Shown: piece after piece, positions 1 to 11,466 of the stretch | How the letters are laid out: each line of letters begins with the position of its first letter | Position numbering within the stretch: the stretch's first letter is position 1 | Source: Symsagittifera roscoffensis | Taxonomy: Eukaryota; Xenacoelomorpha; Acoela; Convolutidae | Direction: 5' to 3' | DNA length: 64,000 nucleotides | Assembly (NCBI RefSeq): GCF_963678635.1 | Contig: NC_087065.1 | Coordinates: 14,698,019-14,762,018, forward strand | Notes under the pieces: generated by a model | Databases searched by the model: none | Seen by the model: only the letters and a program-made list of their open reading frames with translations | Told to the model about the DNA's origin: nothing | Program-made: the position numbers and the translations under genes

Positions 1-600
1 CAGGACCTGATTGTAGCCACTGTCTGTCATGCACATCTTCTGATAATCGATCTGTATCACTTCATTGAACTCGGATGACTCTATTGACTGCAATGGAAAT
101 CGCAATTTCCTGTGAGCTTTCACCTGTAGGCATGACAGACATTCTGTTACCCACTTCTCGCATGCCTTCTTCCTTTCAGGCAATTCGAAGCGTTCCAAGA
201 TCCTCTGGTATACTTTATCGATTCCTTGGTGGCCCATCTGATCATTCGACCTGAATAAAAGTTCCGTCTGATAAAGTTGCGGCAAGTCTATATCGTTGTA
301 TTTGTACAGGACCTTGTCCTCCTCTCTCCTTTTGCAAACAACGATCCCATCCTTGTTCAGATATAACCTTACCTCGTTCTGCATATAATATTGTCTCAAG
401 ATTCGATAACTATCCTCTTAGAGATCTCTTTTGTCAGATGACCCATTTTCTATCCACCGTTTCAAGTTTCTTGTAAAGCGGTCATTTCCCTGCGCTCTGA
501 GTAAGTCCGAGAGTCTGTATCTTGCCTTCAAAAATGTCTTCATGACCCTCAAGTGACTCTTTAGCTCATCAGGTTGATGCGTGTCATCTTCCATCTTCAT
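1..600 (-). pseudogene. G1 Ty3/gypsy integrase, N-terminal part (cut by window edge)
   Basis: Read on the minus strand from 600 down to 1, a single frame is open apart from one TAA at 418-420. It encodes the end of the RNase H-integrase linker and then the zinc-binding HHCC domain. The segment QMGHQGIDKVYQRI is followed by the ECLSC cysteine pair. The first histidine of the HHCC pair appears replaced by asparagine (RSNDQMGH). After this comes QIDYQKM, where the first catalytic Asp of the DDE core is expected. The rest of the core, the chromodomain-like tail and the 3' LTR lie beyond position 1. The integrase would join element cDNA to host DNA. The copy is probably dead because of the stop and the altered zinc ligand. 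Ty3/gypsy assignment is strong from the pol order RT-RNase H-integrase. Confidence 0.8.
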
Positions 601-1347
601 GAACCAGACTTTTCGCCAATGGCTCTGTCTCCTGTTTGTTCGGTTGAATGTCAGTCCTGACTACTTCCTTCTGTGGTAAAAGTCTCATCGAACGATTTGA
701 TTCCGCTATCCTTTCCAGGTCATCTGCTGCGTAATCAAAGAGTTTTTCACTCGGGATCAGGTAGCGATCAATATCAGGGTCATTTTACACTTCCCTGTCC
801 AAGTCTCTTGCCCGAGTCTATTCCAGCAATGTGTGGATCGCCAAGTCTTGTAAGTCTAATACTCTGCTCGAGTTCCTGTCTGAGTAGGTATCAATCTCTG
901 ATTTCCTCGAGGTGTTATCAACGGATGAGTCTGCTGTGGAACACGTTTCCAGGACAGGTTTTAATGTGCGCGACCTACTCATCCATCTAAACCCACCTGA
1001 AAGTTCCGATCTCCTTCTTTTTTTGTTTGTATGATGTTTTCATCGAAACGCTTTGAGGAATCAATGATACTATTCGCTGAACTACCGTCCTACAATCCCT
1101 TTCGCTTTCCTCGTGTTAGCGTTTTGATGGTTTCATCCGTACCTTCTCACTGACTGTCAGCGATGCCATCTAGTCCCTTCTCTCCCCAATAATCCACCCA
1201 GCAACCGCATCACTTGTGATGTGACCTGCACCGTTCTATCTAACAATGAGAAGTTTTTTATTTTCATACGAAAAGAGAGTTACAGTTGGACCAGGTTCGA
1301 AGGTAGCATCAGATCCAAGGGCACCGGGTCCCTTTCGGATAAGATCT
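601..1347 (-). pseudogene. G1 pol linker between RNase H and integrase, degraded
   Basis: This stretch sits between recognisable RNase H and integrase coding sequence of the same minus-strand element. It keeps short open pieces in that orientation, for example a segment encoding RDPVPLDL near 1325, but no long frame survives. It is most simply the decayed acidic linker seen in this type of gypsy pol. No separate gene is supported, and the plus-strand open frames here are chance overlaps. Confidence 0.5.
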
Positions 1348-1990
1348 TTATTTCTGCTGCTGTCTCCACTGTATTTCTGGTTGTCCCGGAATTGGATGTC
1401 CTGACTTGTTCAACCATCTCGTCAAGAGAAGTGCTTCATAAGTCTCATTGTCCAGAAACGAGAATCCTTCCCTGATTTCCACCTGAATAGCCTGCATCTG
1501 CTCCAATCTTTCATAAAATTCAGTTTTCTTGCTGAGGCTGTCAGCATTTTGGTGCTCGATTATCATGAGGTAGCCAACCAACCTGACTATCCAACTACCA
1601 ATATAACTCTGGTCCATCGAGTACGTCTTCAACCAGGATAGGGCTCTGTTATCCACACACAACTTAAAGGGAGCGCTCCCCAAGTATGTGCGGTCCTTCT
1701 GCACGAACATGACTACCGCAAACATCTCTGCTTTTGGTGCACCATATTTCATTTCATTGTCGCTCAACACTTTACTGCCATATGCATTGCGACGAAGAAA
1801 TCTTCTCCCATTCCATTCTTGCTCCTGATGCAGTATTCCTGAAATGGCTGCCACTCAAGCATCAGTGTCAAGAACGTACATGCCTTTCTCCGTGGGCATT
1901 TCTAGCACTGGCGCTTCGCACAGTTCTCGCTTTGTAATCTCGAAAGCTTCCCGGGCTCTTTCAATCCATTCGAACTTCTTCCCTTTGTTG
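1348..1990 (-). pseudogene. G1 Ty3/gypsy RNase H domain
   Basis: The minus strand encodes VLDTDA (first RNase H aspartate region), a TGA at 1855-1857, then ISGILHQEQEWNGR, AYGSKVLSDNEMKYG, an AEMFAVV glutamate region, FKLCVDNRALSWL (DN motif) and EHQNADSLSK (the late HxNADxLSR-type motif). This order is typical of the gypsy RNase H that follows RT and removes the RNA strand during reverse transcription. Apart from the stop, the domain is continuous over about 200 codons. It is part of one pol polyprotein with the RT to its right and the integrase to its left. Confidence 0.85.
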
Positions 1991-2935
1991 CGCATTAATT
2001 GCTGCTTCGGGAACACCTTGTCTGCGTATTCCTTTATTAACTCGCGGTAAAAATTGGCAAATCCTAGGAAGCTCATGAGCTGTGTGTCCGTTCTGGGGAC
2101 CTTCCATGTTAAGACGGCCTTCACCGCCTCCGGATTCGGTCTAACACCATGCCTGTCTACCATTCTTCCCAGGTACTTGATTGAGTCCCTAAGGATCTCA
2201 CATTTCCATGGTTTGCATTTAAAGCCGGCTCTCTTCATGCAGTCGGAGACCTCATCGAGTCTGTCAAGCTGATCTGCCTAGGTGAGTGTCGCTATGACCA
2301 CATCATGCACGTACCACATCACGAGATACCCGTACTTCCTCGTTACTCTGGTCAAAGCCTGAGCCATTAGTCTTTGAAAGGTCTTCGCCGTGGCATTGCA
2401 CAAGCCAAAGGGCATCCTCTTCCAGCGGTACAACCCTAATTCACATGCAAATCCAGTCTTTTCTCTGTCCTTCTTTCGCACAGGAACCTGCCAGAAGGTA
2501 GAACCCAGATCCAGTGTAGTGAAAATTTGGCATCGACAAGTTTCGAGAGGCTCTCGTCTATACGGGGTTTTGGGTAGGCGTCTTTTAGCTGTAACCCTTT
2601 CTTATAAGCCATGACAACTCCACAAACCCAAAGTGACTTTGAGGGCTCTATCATGTCGTGTTCGAGCAGCATTTCTATTTCCGCACGGCACGCTTCCGAT
2701 TTATGAGGTGTCATGCGCCCTGCGCCCTCCCTGTGGAGAATGGCGCCTTCTTCTAGGTCGATTTCGTGTTCGATGAAATTAAAACAACCAATTTCCGCCT
2801 TTTGCATTGTAAAAACGTCCGCGTTTCGACTTAAAACTGCCTTTAGCGACTCAATCTCTCCCTCACCTATCTTACCTCTCAAAAGCTCTCTCTCTGGCAA
2901 AACTGGTTTGTCAGACTCTAATTTATATGACGAGG
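1991..2935 (-). pseudogene. G1 Ty3/gypsy reverse transcriptase
   Basis: The minus strand from about 2900 encodes the region linking protease to RT (IEHEIDLEEGA, IEMLLEHDMIEPSKS), then KDAYPKPRIDESLSKL and RMPFGLCNATAKTFQRL. The catalytic-loop region reads YVHDVV where YxDD is expected. The thumb follows with YLGRMVDRHGVRPNPEAV and LMSFLGFANFYREL. Domain order and spacing are those of Ty3/gypsy RT. Breaks include a probable deletion near 2590 that removes the first conserved block, frame changes near 2480 and 2440, a stop near 2278, and Asp to His in the YxDD position. The enzyme could not be active as it stands. Confidence 0.85.
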
Positions 2936-2939
2936 CGCG

Positions 2940-4434
2940 TTTTCATCCTCAAGACTAAAACCGATCGCCTTCATGCCCTGTTTGTAGGTTGGGCAAGCTG
3001 ATACATGATGGTCTGTCAAACTGCCGTTTCCACAAGTGCGCCTCTTGTCCATGTCGTCCCTAGGTTTGTACCAGTTGTTACCCCGGTTAGCAGGTCCATT
3101 ACTAAAATTGCCTAATTGTTTTTGTAATAACCTGATCCCATAGGAGGCTTCAGCAACAGATACTTTATAGGTTTCAGTAGCAGTTCATCCGGTGTAGGCG
3201 CATTGGTTGGAAGAGATGTGTTATGCGTTGCTAACATTGTCCTGAGTTCGTCGTTCTTCACAACATATATGAATTTTGCGGCCACTGCCAAGTTTATCCT
3301 GCTGTTTGACTAGTCTGGTTGACTACGCCTTCTTAGAATTTCTAAGTCATCCAAGAACTTGCCTATGGTTTTGTCTGCACGTTGCCTTCGTTTCCCGAAG
3401 CGCATCATCGCTTGTTGTCCTTTCAATCGTGCGCCAAAACGATTCAACAGGACTTCGAAGATTTTGTTGGCTGTGTCCTGCTAGTATTGCTTTTTGGCAA
3501 TCACGGTATTGCTGTTCAGGGCTGTCCCTTCTAGTTTGCTGGTGACCGCACTGCATTTTTGTCTTTCCGTCAAGTCTTCTTCGTCAGAGTGCAACTTCAT
3601 GCCTTCTATCCAGGTATCTATACAGCCGTCAGATTCGTCCTTATAGCATCTTGGTTTCTTGAATAACCTTCTGGACTTTTCGCTGCGTTCACTGGTCCTA
3701 GATAACCTCGTGAGGAAAGTTTCCAAGACCTGTTCAGAGGTTCAAACACTGTGGCCATTGCCGTTGCATCACGTGAATAACCCGCTTGATCGTTACTATC
3801 CATTTCCCTTCTGTCCGAATCGCTGGGCTGAGATCTTCCTTGATTCGATTGGTTCCAGCTTGTCGAATCACTTCTCCCAGTGGCATTTGCGTCTCGCATT
3901 GGTCGTTCGCTCGAGATCGGCCTGCTGCCAGTAGTACCTCCTCTTTTATTCATCGGACCCATCTTCCTATTCATCCCGGTGGCGTTGCTGGATAAAATGC
4001 CCCATCCTCTCGTGGATCCATAGGTACTTCTTCTGTTAGGATGTTCCTTGAAGTTCTCTCTCGGCTCCCTGTTAGCATCTCCCGAGTGTGCTCCTCTGTT
4101 CCCAGATCCGCTTCTGTTTTACAGGAGACCATCCAGCCTGTACATGGTAGCATGAGTGCGTCTTTCCATCATTGCGTCTTTTTTGTATCAAGATTCCCAA
4201 GAGCATGCTCTTGCTGACTTCATAGTTGTTCCAGATCACCCCTCAATCGTCTCTCTCTCTTTCCTCAGCCACCCTCGTCATTCGCGACAAGTTCTTGGCG
4301 AAGTTTTCATCCGTCCTTTCTCTTAATTGTTTTTTGCTGCCACTACTTTGCTGTCAGTTGCGGTTATTCTCTTCCCGCAAGCTTTCTCTGTCAACATGAA
4401 CTGCTCTCTCTAGTTCAATCATTCTTATTGACAT
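2940..4434 (-). pseudogene. G1 gag (capsid and nucleocapsid), copy a
   Basis: Gag of the same minus-strand element. An ATG at 4434-4432 begins an Arg/Glu-rich, probably coiled-coil N-terminus. It directly follows an in-frame TAG, a context shared by all three gag copies. A low-complexity Ser/Arg/Asn segment (3974-3618) comes next, then a segment with ETFLTRLSRTSERSEKS and a capsid-like stretch with NRFGARLKGQQAMMRFGKR (about 3440). Near 3000 there is a degenerate zinc-knuckle (Cys, HH and Cys around RRTCGNG and SACPTYK). Several frameshifts and stops break the frame, some at CT-repeat tracts. Copies b and c keep only the N-terminal two thirds, so this is the only copy containing the capsid C-terminus. 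Confidence 0.75.
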
Positions 4435-4517
4435 CTATTCACTCTGCTCACCCATGCTGTCCACAATCCTGGTTAAGGCCTGTTGCAATGATGCCATGTT
4501 ATCTACTAACGGAGTCA

Positions 4518-4535
4518 CCAGTAGTGGCGTCACCA
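4518..4535 (-). other. G1 primer binding site (candidate)
   Basis: On the minus strand the 1.8 kb LTR ends in ...CAACA and is immediately followed by TGGTGACGCCACTACTGG. A TGG start directly abutting the LTR CA end is the usual layout of a tRNA-primed minus-strand primer site. The same junction recurs at about 7412 and 10215. The tRNA species was not determined. Confidence 0.6.
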
Positions 4536-6344
4536 TGTTGTTTCCAGGCAGTTTAGTGCTGGTCGAGACTCGAAAACAATGTAGTCTTCACCCAATTGAG
4601 AACAATTATTGAGGATTTAAAACCAAAAACAGAGAGAAAATATGGAAAAAATTCAAAAAAAAAACGTAAGTGTATTGCACTTGGTCTGTCGCAATTTATT
4701 GGTCGAACTTGTTTGTAAAGAAAGAGCTTTCCCTGTTTAGTGTCGCAAAAAACAGCAAAAACTTGAAGACAATATTTTTCTCAAGTTGACGACAATTGCA
4801 CCCACCGAGCTCTAAGTTAACCATCTGCTTTTGCGTTGCCCGAGCTAGGCCTACAAAACTCTCCTCTCAAGGCAACCGCTCTTCCAAAAAATAATTTGGA
4901 TTTTAATCCAAAGAAATCAGTGTCAAGTTCAATTAGACCTAGAGTCGCGAATCTCCGGGCTTAGACCTGTTTTTATTTCACTATGTTCTTTTCAATTTTT
5001 ATTTAAAGGCAAGTTACCAGTGCAGTCACTGGTTTCCTGTCCTTATTGATCTGTTTATTTCCTTATATCTTAATGCTAATCATTTGTATCTTACTTTCGT
5101 CTACGTACGTGTTTTGATCGCTACGATTGCATTTGTTAAAAATAGTATAAGTTTCTGGAACCCCTCCTAATTGACAAAAATAGGACCCCTCCGAATTGGG
5201 ACTCTTCCGATTTGACAAAAATAGGACTCCTTCGAATCGGGATCCCTCCGCATTGACGAAAGTAGAACCCCTCTGAATTGGGACTCCTCCGGATTGGCAA
5301 AAAGTTGGACTCCTCGAACTAGGACCTCACCAATTTGCCAAAAGTTGGACCCCTCCGAAATGGGACCCCTCCGGATTGCAAAATATGAACATTCCGGATT
5401 GGCAAAAAGTGACCCTTCCGGATTGGCAAAAACACGACCACTTCAGCTGAAAAAATCTGCCAAAAACAATGCTATTTGGACCCCTCCGGATTGATGAATG
5501 CACAAAATCAAACATGTTAGGTTCGGTTTCATTGGGGCCAGGAAGGTTGTTGGCAAACGGGTTTTGAAACCTGTCAATTCATTAGTGTATGTTATCCGAA
5601 GAAAAATTTTTATCGCCCTTACTCTTCAGTTTTCTGGCACCCAATTAGTTCCAACCACGTCCGAACTAAATTTAACCGCCTATACTAGTAATAATAGTGC
5701 AGTTATGATTTAACTCACTGCTTTAGCGCTTTTTTCTTTTTCAAAATTTATCGATGTCTCAGAATTCGCGTTTTGTGGGGGAATAAAAACATCACTATTT
5801 TGGCCATAAAAAAACTGTCTGTTTCACTTAAAAACGATATAGGAATATTAATACAAGCAACAAAAATAGTAATTCTATTAATATTATACACATCCGGGGC
5901 CGATCAAAATCGGAATTGATGTGCTTAAACTCGGAATTTCGCAACTCGGCCAATCCGGAATGTTTATTTTTTGCAACCCGGAAGACTGATCTGGCAAGCA
6001 GTACAAGGAGCAGCAGGAAGGGTCTGAAGGACAACAACAGTCGACTGTTGAGTATCGTTAACAAGTTTTGTTACCTCTATATTGCACCGTCAGCAATAAG
6101 GGCTCTAAATCCTTTATTAATTGAATTAAAAAAACTGTTCTTACTGTCCAGGGCTTGCCCTTACCCTCGATCGTTTTGCACAGAGCTTCTGCAGCCACAT
6201 TCGCGGACCAGTGCTCTACTGATTCGTCAGCTATCGCAGCCTATTAGTTTCCATAGCCGTATGAAAATGCTCCCTGCTACATGTACTCCCAATCACTATG
6301 TACACTGCCTTTGGTAATACACACTTGTACTGAGTTGGTTCTGC
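4536..6344 (-). repeat. G1 LTR, copy a (5' LTR)
   Basis: A block of about 1.8 kb repeated nearly identically at 7413-9215 and, interrupted, at 10216-12754. The left edge is set by TGTTGTTTCC next to the primer site, which is the CA end on the minus strand. The right edge, about 6344, is the point where sequence switches to gag in the following unit. The LTR contains a degenerate 20-30 bp tandem array (5155-5480) and, on the minus strand, an AATAAA-type signal in the segment around 6110. It is unusually long for a gypsy LTR. The exact TG start on the right could not be fixed. Confidence 0.7.
5155..5490. repeat. Degenerate tandem repeat inside LTR a
   Basis: Repeated variants of GGACCCCTCCGAATTGGGAC and GGATTGGCAAAAAGT follow one another at about 20-30 bp spacing. 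The same array occupies the equivalent position of LTR b (about 8026-8360) and LTR c (about 10829-11163), so it predates the amplification of the units. Confidence 0.8.
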
Positions 6345-7412
6345 TGGCTGTGTCCTGCTGGTATTGCTTTTTGGCCATCACGGTATTGCTGTTCAGGGCT
6401 GTCCCTTCTAGTTTGCTGGTGACCGCACTGCATTTTTGTCTTTCCGTCAAGTCTTCTTCGTCAGAGTGCAACTTCATGCCTTCTATCCAGGTATCTATAC
6501 AGCCGTCAGATTCGTCCTTATAGCATCTTGGTTTCTTGAATAACCTTGTGGACTTTTCGCTGCGTTCACTGGTCCTAGATAACCTCGTGAGGAAAGTTTC
6601 CAAGACCTGTTCAGAGGTTCAAACACTGTGGCCATTGCCGTTGCATCACGTGAATAACCCGCTTGATCGTTACTATCCATTTCCCTTCTGTCCGAATCGC
6701 TGGGCTGAGATCTTCCTTGATTCGATTGGTTCCAGCTTGTCGAATCACTTCTCCCAGTGGCATTTGCGTCTCGCATAGGTCGTTCGCTCGAGATTGGCCT
6801 GCTGCCAGTAGTACCTCCTCTTTTATTCATCGGACCCATCTTGCTATTCATCCCGGTGGCGTTGCTGGATAAAATGCCCCATCCTCTCGTGGATCCATAG
6901 GTCCTTCTTCTGTTAGGATGTTCCTTGAAGTTCTCTCTCGGCTCCCTGTTAGCATCTCCCGAGTGTGCTCCTCTGTTCCCAGATCCGCTTCTGTTTTACA
7001 GGAGACCATCCAGCCTGTCCATGGTAACATGAGTGCGTCTTTCCATCATTGCGTCTTTTTTTGTGTCAAGATTCCCAAGAGCCTGCTCTTGCTGACTTCA
7101 TAGTTGTTCCAGATCACCCCTCAATCGTCTCTCTCTCTTTCCTCAGCCACCCTCGTCATTCGCGACAAGTTCTTGGCGAAGTTTTCATCCGTCCTTTCTC
7201 TTAATTGTTTTTTGCTGCCACTACTTTCCTGTCTACTGCGGTTATTCTCTTCCCGCAGGCTTTTCTGTCAACATGAACTGCTCTCTCTATTTCACTCATT
7301 CTTATTGACATCTATTCACTCTGCTCACCCATGCTGTCCACAATCCTGGTTAAGGCCTGTTGCAATGATGCCCTGTTATCTACTAACGGAGTCACCAGTG
7401 GTGGCGTCACCA
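6345..7412 (-). pseudogene. G1 gag fragment, copy b (truncated)
   Basis: Minus-strand gag nearly identical to copy a from its N-terminal ATG region (about 7306) to the segment ending in KKQYQQDTAS. There it runs directly into LTR sequence at 6344. Capsid C-terminus, nucleocapsid and pol are absent. It is the internal region of a deleted derivative, flanked by LTR a and LTR b. It shares the TAG immediately upstream of the N-terminal ATG with copies a and c. Small indels in the CT-rich stretch near 7130 shift the frame. Confidence 0.8.
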
Positions 7413-9215
7413 TGTTGTTTCCAGGCACTTTAGTGCTGGTCGAGACCCGAAAACAGTGTAGTCTTCACCCAATTGAGAACAATTGTTGAGGATTTAAAAC
7501 CAAAAACAGAGAGAAAATATGGAAAAAATTCAAAAAAAAACGTAAGTGTATTGCACTTGGTCTGTCGCAATTTATTGGTCGAACTTGTTGGTAAAGAAAG
7601 AGCTTTCCCTGTTTAGTGTCGCAAAAAACAGCAAAAACTTGATGACAATATTTTTCTCAAGTTGACGACAATTGCACCCACCGAGCTCTAAGTTAACCAT
7701 CTGCTTTTGCGTTGCCCGAGCTAGGCCTACAAAACTCTCAAGGCAACCGCTCTTCCAAAAAATAGTTTGGATTTTAATCCAAAGAAATCAGTGTCAAGCT
7801 CAATTAGACCTAGAGTCGCGAATCTCCGGGCTTAGACCTGTTTTTATTTCACTATGTTCTTTTCAATTTTTATTTAAAGGCAAGTTACCAGTGCAGTCAC
7901 TGGTTTCCTGTCCTTATTGATCTGTTTATTTCCTTGTATCTTAATGCTAATCATTTGTATCTTACTTTCGTCTACGTACGTGTTTTGATCGCTACGATTG
8001 CATTTGTTAAAAATAGTATAAGTTTCTGGAACCCCTCCTAATTGACAAAAATAGGACCCCTCCGAATTGGGACTCTTCCGATTTGACAAAAATAGGACTC
8101 CTTCGAATCGGGATCCCTCCGCATTGACGAAAGTAGAACCCCTCTGAATTGGGACTCCTCCGGATTGGCAAAAAGTTGGACTCCTCGAACTAGGACCTCA
8201 CCAATTTGCCAAAAGTAGGACCCCTCCGAAATGGGACCCCTCCGGATTGCAAAATATGAACATTCCGGATTGGCAAAAAGTGACCCTTCCGGATTGGCAA
8301 AAACACGACCACTTCAGCTGAAAAAATCTGCCAAAAACAATGCTATTTGGACCCCTCCGGATTGATGAATGCACAAAATCAAACATGTTAGGTTCGGTTT
8401 CATTGGGGCCAGGAAGGTTGTTGGCAATCGGGTTTTGAAACCTGTTAATTCATTAGTGTATGTTATCCGAAGAAAAACTTTTATCGCCCTTACTCTTCGG
8501 TTTTCTGGCACCCAATTAGTTCCAACCACGTCCGAACTAAATTTAACCGCCTATACTAGTAATAATAGTGCAGTTATGATTTAACTCACTGCTTTAGCGC
8601 TTTTTTCTTTTTCAAAATTTATCGATGTCTCAGAATTCGCGTTTTGTGGGGGAATAAAAACATCACTATTTTGGCCATAAAAAAACGGTCTGTTTCACTT
8701 AAAAACGATATAGGAATATTGATACAAGCAACAAAAATAGTAATTCTATTAATATTGTACACATCCGGGGCCGATCAAAATCGGAATTGATGTGCTTAAA
8801 CTCGGAAAATCGCAATTCGGCCAATCCGGAATGTTTATATTTTGCAACCCGGAAGACTGATCCGGCAAGCAGTACAAGGAGCAGCAGGAAGGGTCTGAAG
8901 GACAACAACAGTCGACTGTTGAGTATCGTTTACAAGTTTTGTTACCTCTATATTGCACCGTCAGCAATAAGGGCTCTAAATCCTTTATTAATTGAATTAA
9001 AAAAACTGTTCTTACTGTCCAGGGCTTGCCCTTACCCTCGATGGTTCTGCACAGAGCTTCTGCAGCCACATTCGCGGACCAGTGCTCTACTGATTCGTCA
9101 GCTATCGCAACCTATTAGTTTCCATAGCCGTATAAAAATGCTCCCTGCTACATGTACTCCCAATCACTATGTACACTGCCTTTGGTAATACACACTTGTA
9201 CTGAGTTGGTTCTGC
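7413..9215 (-). repeat. G1 LTR, copy b
   Basis: Second copy of the 1.8 kb LTR, matching 4536-6344 along its whole length with scattered substitutions. It lies between truncated gag copies b and c. Spacing from copy a is about 2.87 kb. Confidence 0.75.
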
Positions 9216-10215
9216 TGGCTGTGTCCTGCTGGTATTGCTTTTTGGCCATCACGGTATTGCTGTTCAGGGCTGTCCCTTCTAGTTTGCTGGTGACCGCACT
9301 GCATTTTTGTCTTTCCGTCAAGTCTTCTTCGTCAGAGTGCAACTTCATGCCTTCTATCCAGGTATCTATACAGCCGTCAGATTCGTCCTTATAGCATCTT
9401 GGTTTCTTGAATAGCCTTCTGGACTTTTCGCTGCGTTCACTGGTCCTAGATAACCTCGTGAGGAAAGTTTCCAAGACCTGTTCAGAGGTTCAAACACTGT
9501 GGCCATTGCCGTTGCATCACGTGAATAACCCGCTTGATCGTTACTATCCATTTCCCTTCTGTCCGAATCGCTGGGCTGAGATCTTCCTTGATTCGATTGG
9601 TTCCAGCTTGTCGAATCACTTCTCCCAGTGGCATTTGCGTCTCGCATAGGTCGTTCGCTCGAGATTGGCCTGCTGCCAGTAGTACCTCCTCTTTTATTCA
9701 TCGGACCCATCTTCCTATTCATCCCGGTGGCGTTGCTGGATAAAATGCCCCATCCTCTCGTGGATCCATAGGTCCTTCTTCTGTTAGGATGTTTTACAGG
9801 AGACCATCCAGCCTGTCCATGGTAGCATGAGTGCGTCTTTCCATCATTGCGTCTTTTTTTGTATCAAGATTCCCAAGAGCCTGCTCTTGCTGACTTCATA
9901 GTTGTTCCAGATCACCCCTCAATCGTCTCTCTCTCTCTCTTTCCTCAGCCACCCTCGTCATTCGCGACAAGTTCTTGGCGAAGTTTTCATCCGTCCTTTC
10001 TCTTAATTGTTTTTTGCTGCCACTACTTTCCTGTCTGTTGCGGTTATTCTCTTCCCGCAGGCTTTCTCTGTCAACATGAACTGCTCTCTCTAGTTCACTC
10101 ATTCTTATTGACATCTATTCACTCTGCTCACCCATGCTGTCCACAATCCTGGTTAAGGTCTGTTGCAATGATGCCCTGTTATCTACTAACGGAGTCACCA
10201 GTGGTGGCGTCACCA
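9216..10215 (-). pseudogene. G1 gag fragment, copy c (truncated)
   Basis: Third gag fragment, with the same left breakpoint against the LTR as copy b. It additionally lacks about 75 bp near 9793 that copies a and b have. The N-terminal stretch (10114-9896) is open for 72 codons and is rich in Arg and Glu, with a heptad-like pattern suggesting a coiled coil. The array therefore contains two deleted units that differ from each other by a further internal deletion. Confidence 0.8.
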
Positions 10216-11466
10216 TGTTGTTTCCAGGCAGATTAGTGCTGGTCGAGACTCGAAAACAGTGTAGTCTTCACCCAATTGAGAACAATTATTGAGGATTTAA
10301 AACCAAAAAGAGAGAGAAAAGATGAAAAAAATTCAAAAAAAACGTAGGTATATTGCACTTGGTCTGTCGCAATTTATTGGTCGAACTTGTTTGTAAAGAA
10401 AGAGCTTTCCCTGTTTAGTGTCGCAAAAAACAGAAAAAACTTGAGGACAGTATTTTTCTCAAGTTGAAGACAATTGCACCCACCGAGCTCTAAGTTAACC
10501 ATCTGCTTTCGCGTTGCCCGAGTTAGGCCTACAAAACTCTCAAGGCAACCGCTCTTCTAAAGAATAGTTTGGATTTTAATCCAAAGAATTCAGTGTCAAG
10601 TTCAATTAGACCTAGAGTCGCGAATCTCCGGGCTTAGACCTAATTTTATTTCACTATGTTCTTTTCAATTTTTATTTAAAGGCAAGTTACCAGTGCAGCC
10701 ACTGGTTTCCTGTCCTTATTGATCTGTTTATTTCCTTGTATCTTAATGCTAATCATTTGTATCTAACTTTCGTCTACGTACGTGTTTTGATCGCTACGAT
10801 TGCATTTGTTAAAAATAGTATAAGTTTCTGGAACCCCTCCTAATTGACAAAAATAGGACCCCTCCGAATTGGGACTCTTCCGATTTGACAAAAATAGGAC
10901 TCCTTCGAATCGGGATCCCTCCGCATTGACGAAAGTAGAACCCCTCTGAATTGGGACTCCTCCGGATTGGCAAAAAGTTGGACTCCTCGAACTAGGACCT
11001 CACCAATTTGCCAAAAGTTGGACCCCTCCGAAATGGGACCCCTCCGGATTGCAAAATATGAACATTCCGGATTGGCAAAAAGTGACCCTTCCGGATTGGC
11101 AAAAACACGACCACTTCAGCTGAAAAAACCTGCCAAAAACAATGCTATTTGGACCCCTCCGGATTGATGAATGCACAAAATCAAACATGTTAGGTTCGAT
11201 TTCATTGGGGCCAGGAAGGTTGTTGGCAAACGGGTTTTGAAACCTGTCAATTCATTAATGTATGTTATCCGAACAAAAACTTTTATCGCCCTTACTCTTC
11301 GGTTTTTTGGCACCCAATTAGTTCCAACCACTAAATTCAACCGCCTATACTAGTTATAATAGTGCAGTTATGATGTAACTCACTGCTTTAGCGCTTTTTT
11401 CATTTTCAAAATTTATCGATGTCTCAGAATCCGCGTTTTTTGTGGGATCAAAACATCACTATTTTT
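10216..11466 (-). repeat. G1 LTR, copy c, first part
   Basis: Matches LTR a and b from the TGTTGTTTCC edge up to about 11466 and then diverges abruptly. The remaining LTR end is found about 1 kb further on (12482-12754), so this LTR is interrupted and about 240 bp of it is replaced. Confidence 0.7.

Noticed and set aside
3659-3995. Plus-strand frames opposite gag, repeated in each unit
   Set aside because: The minus strand has recognisable gag content and the plus-strand frames are its antisense shadows, conserved only because the units are duplicated.
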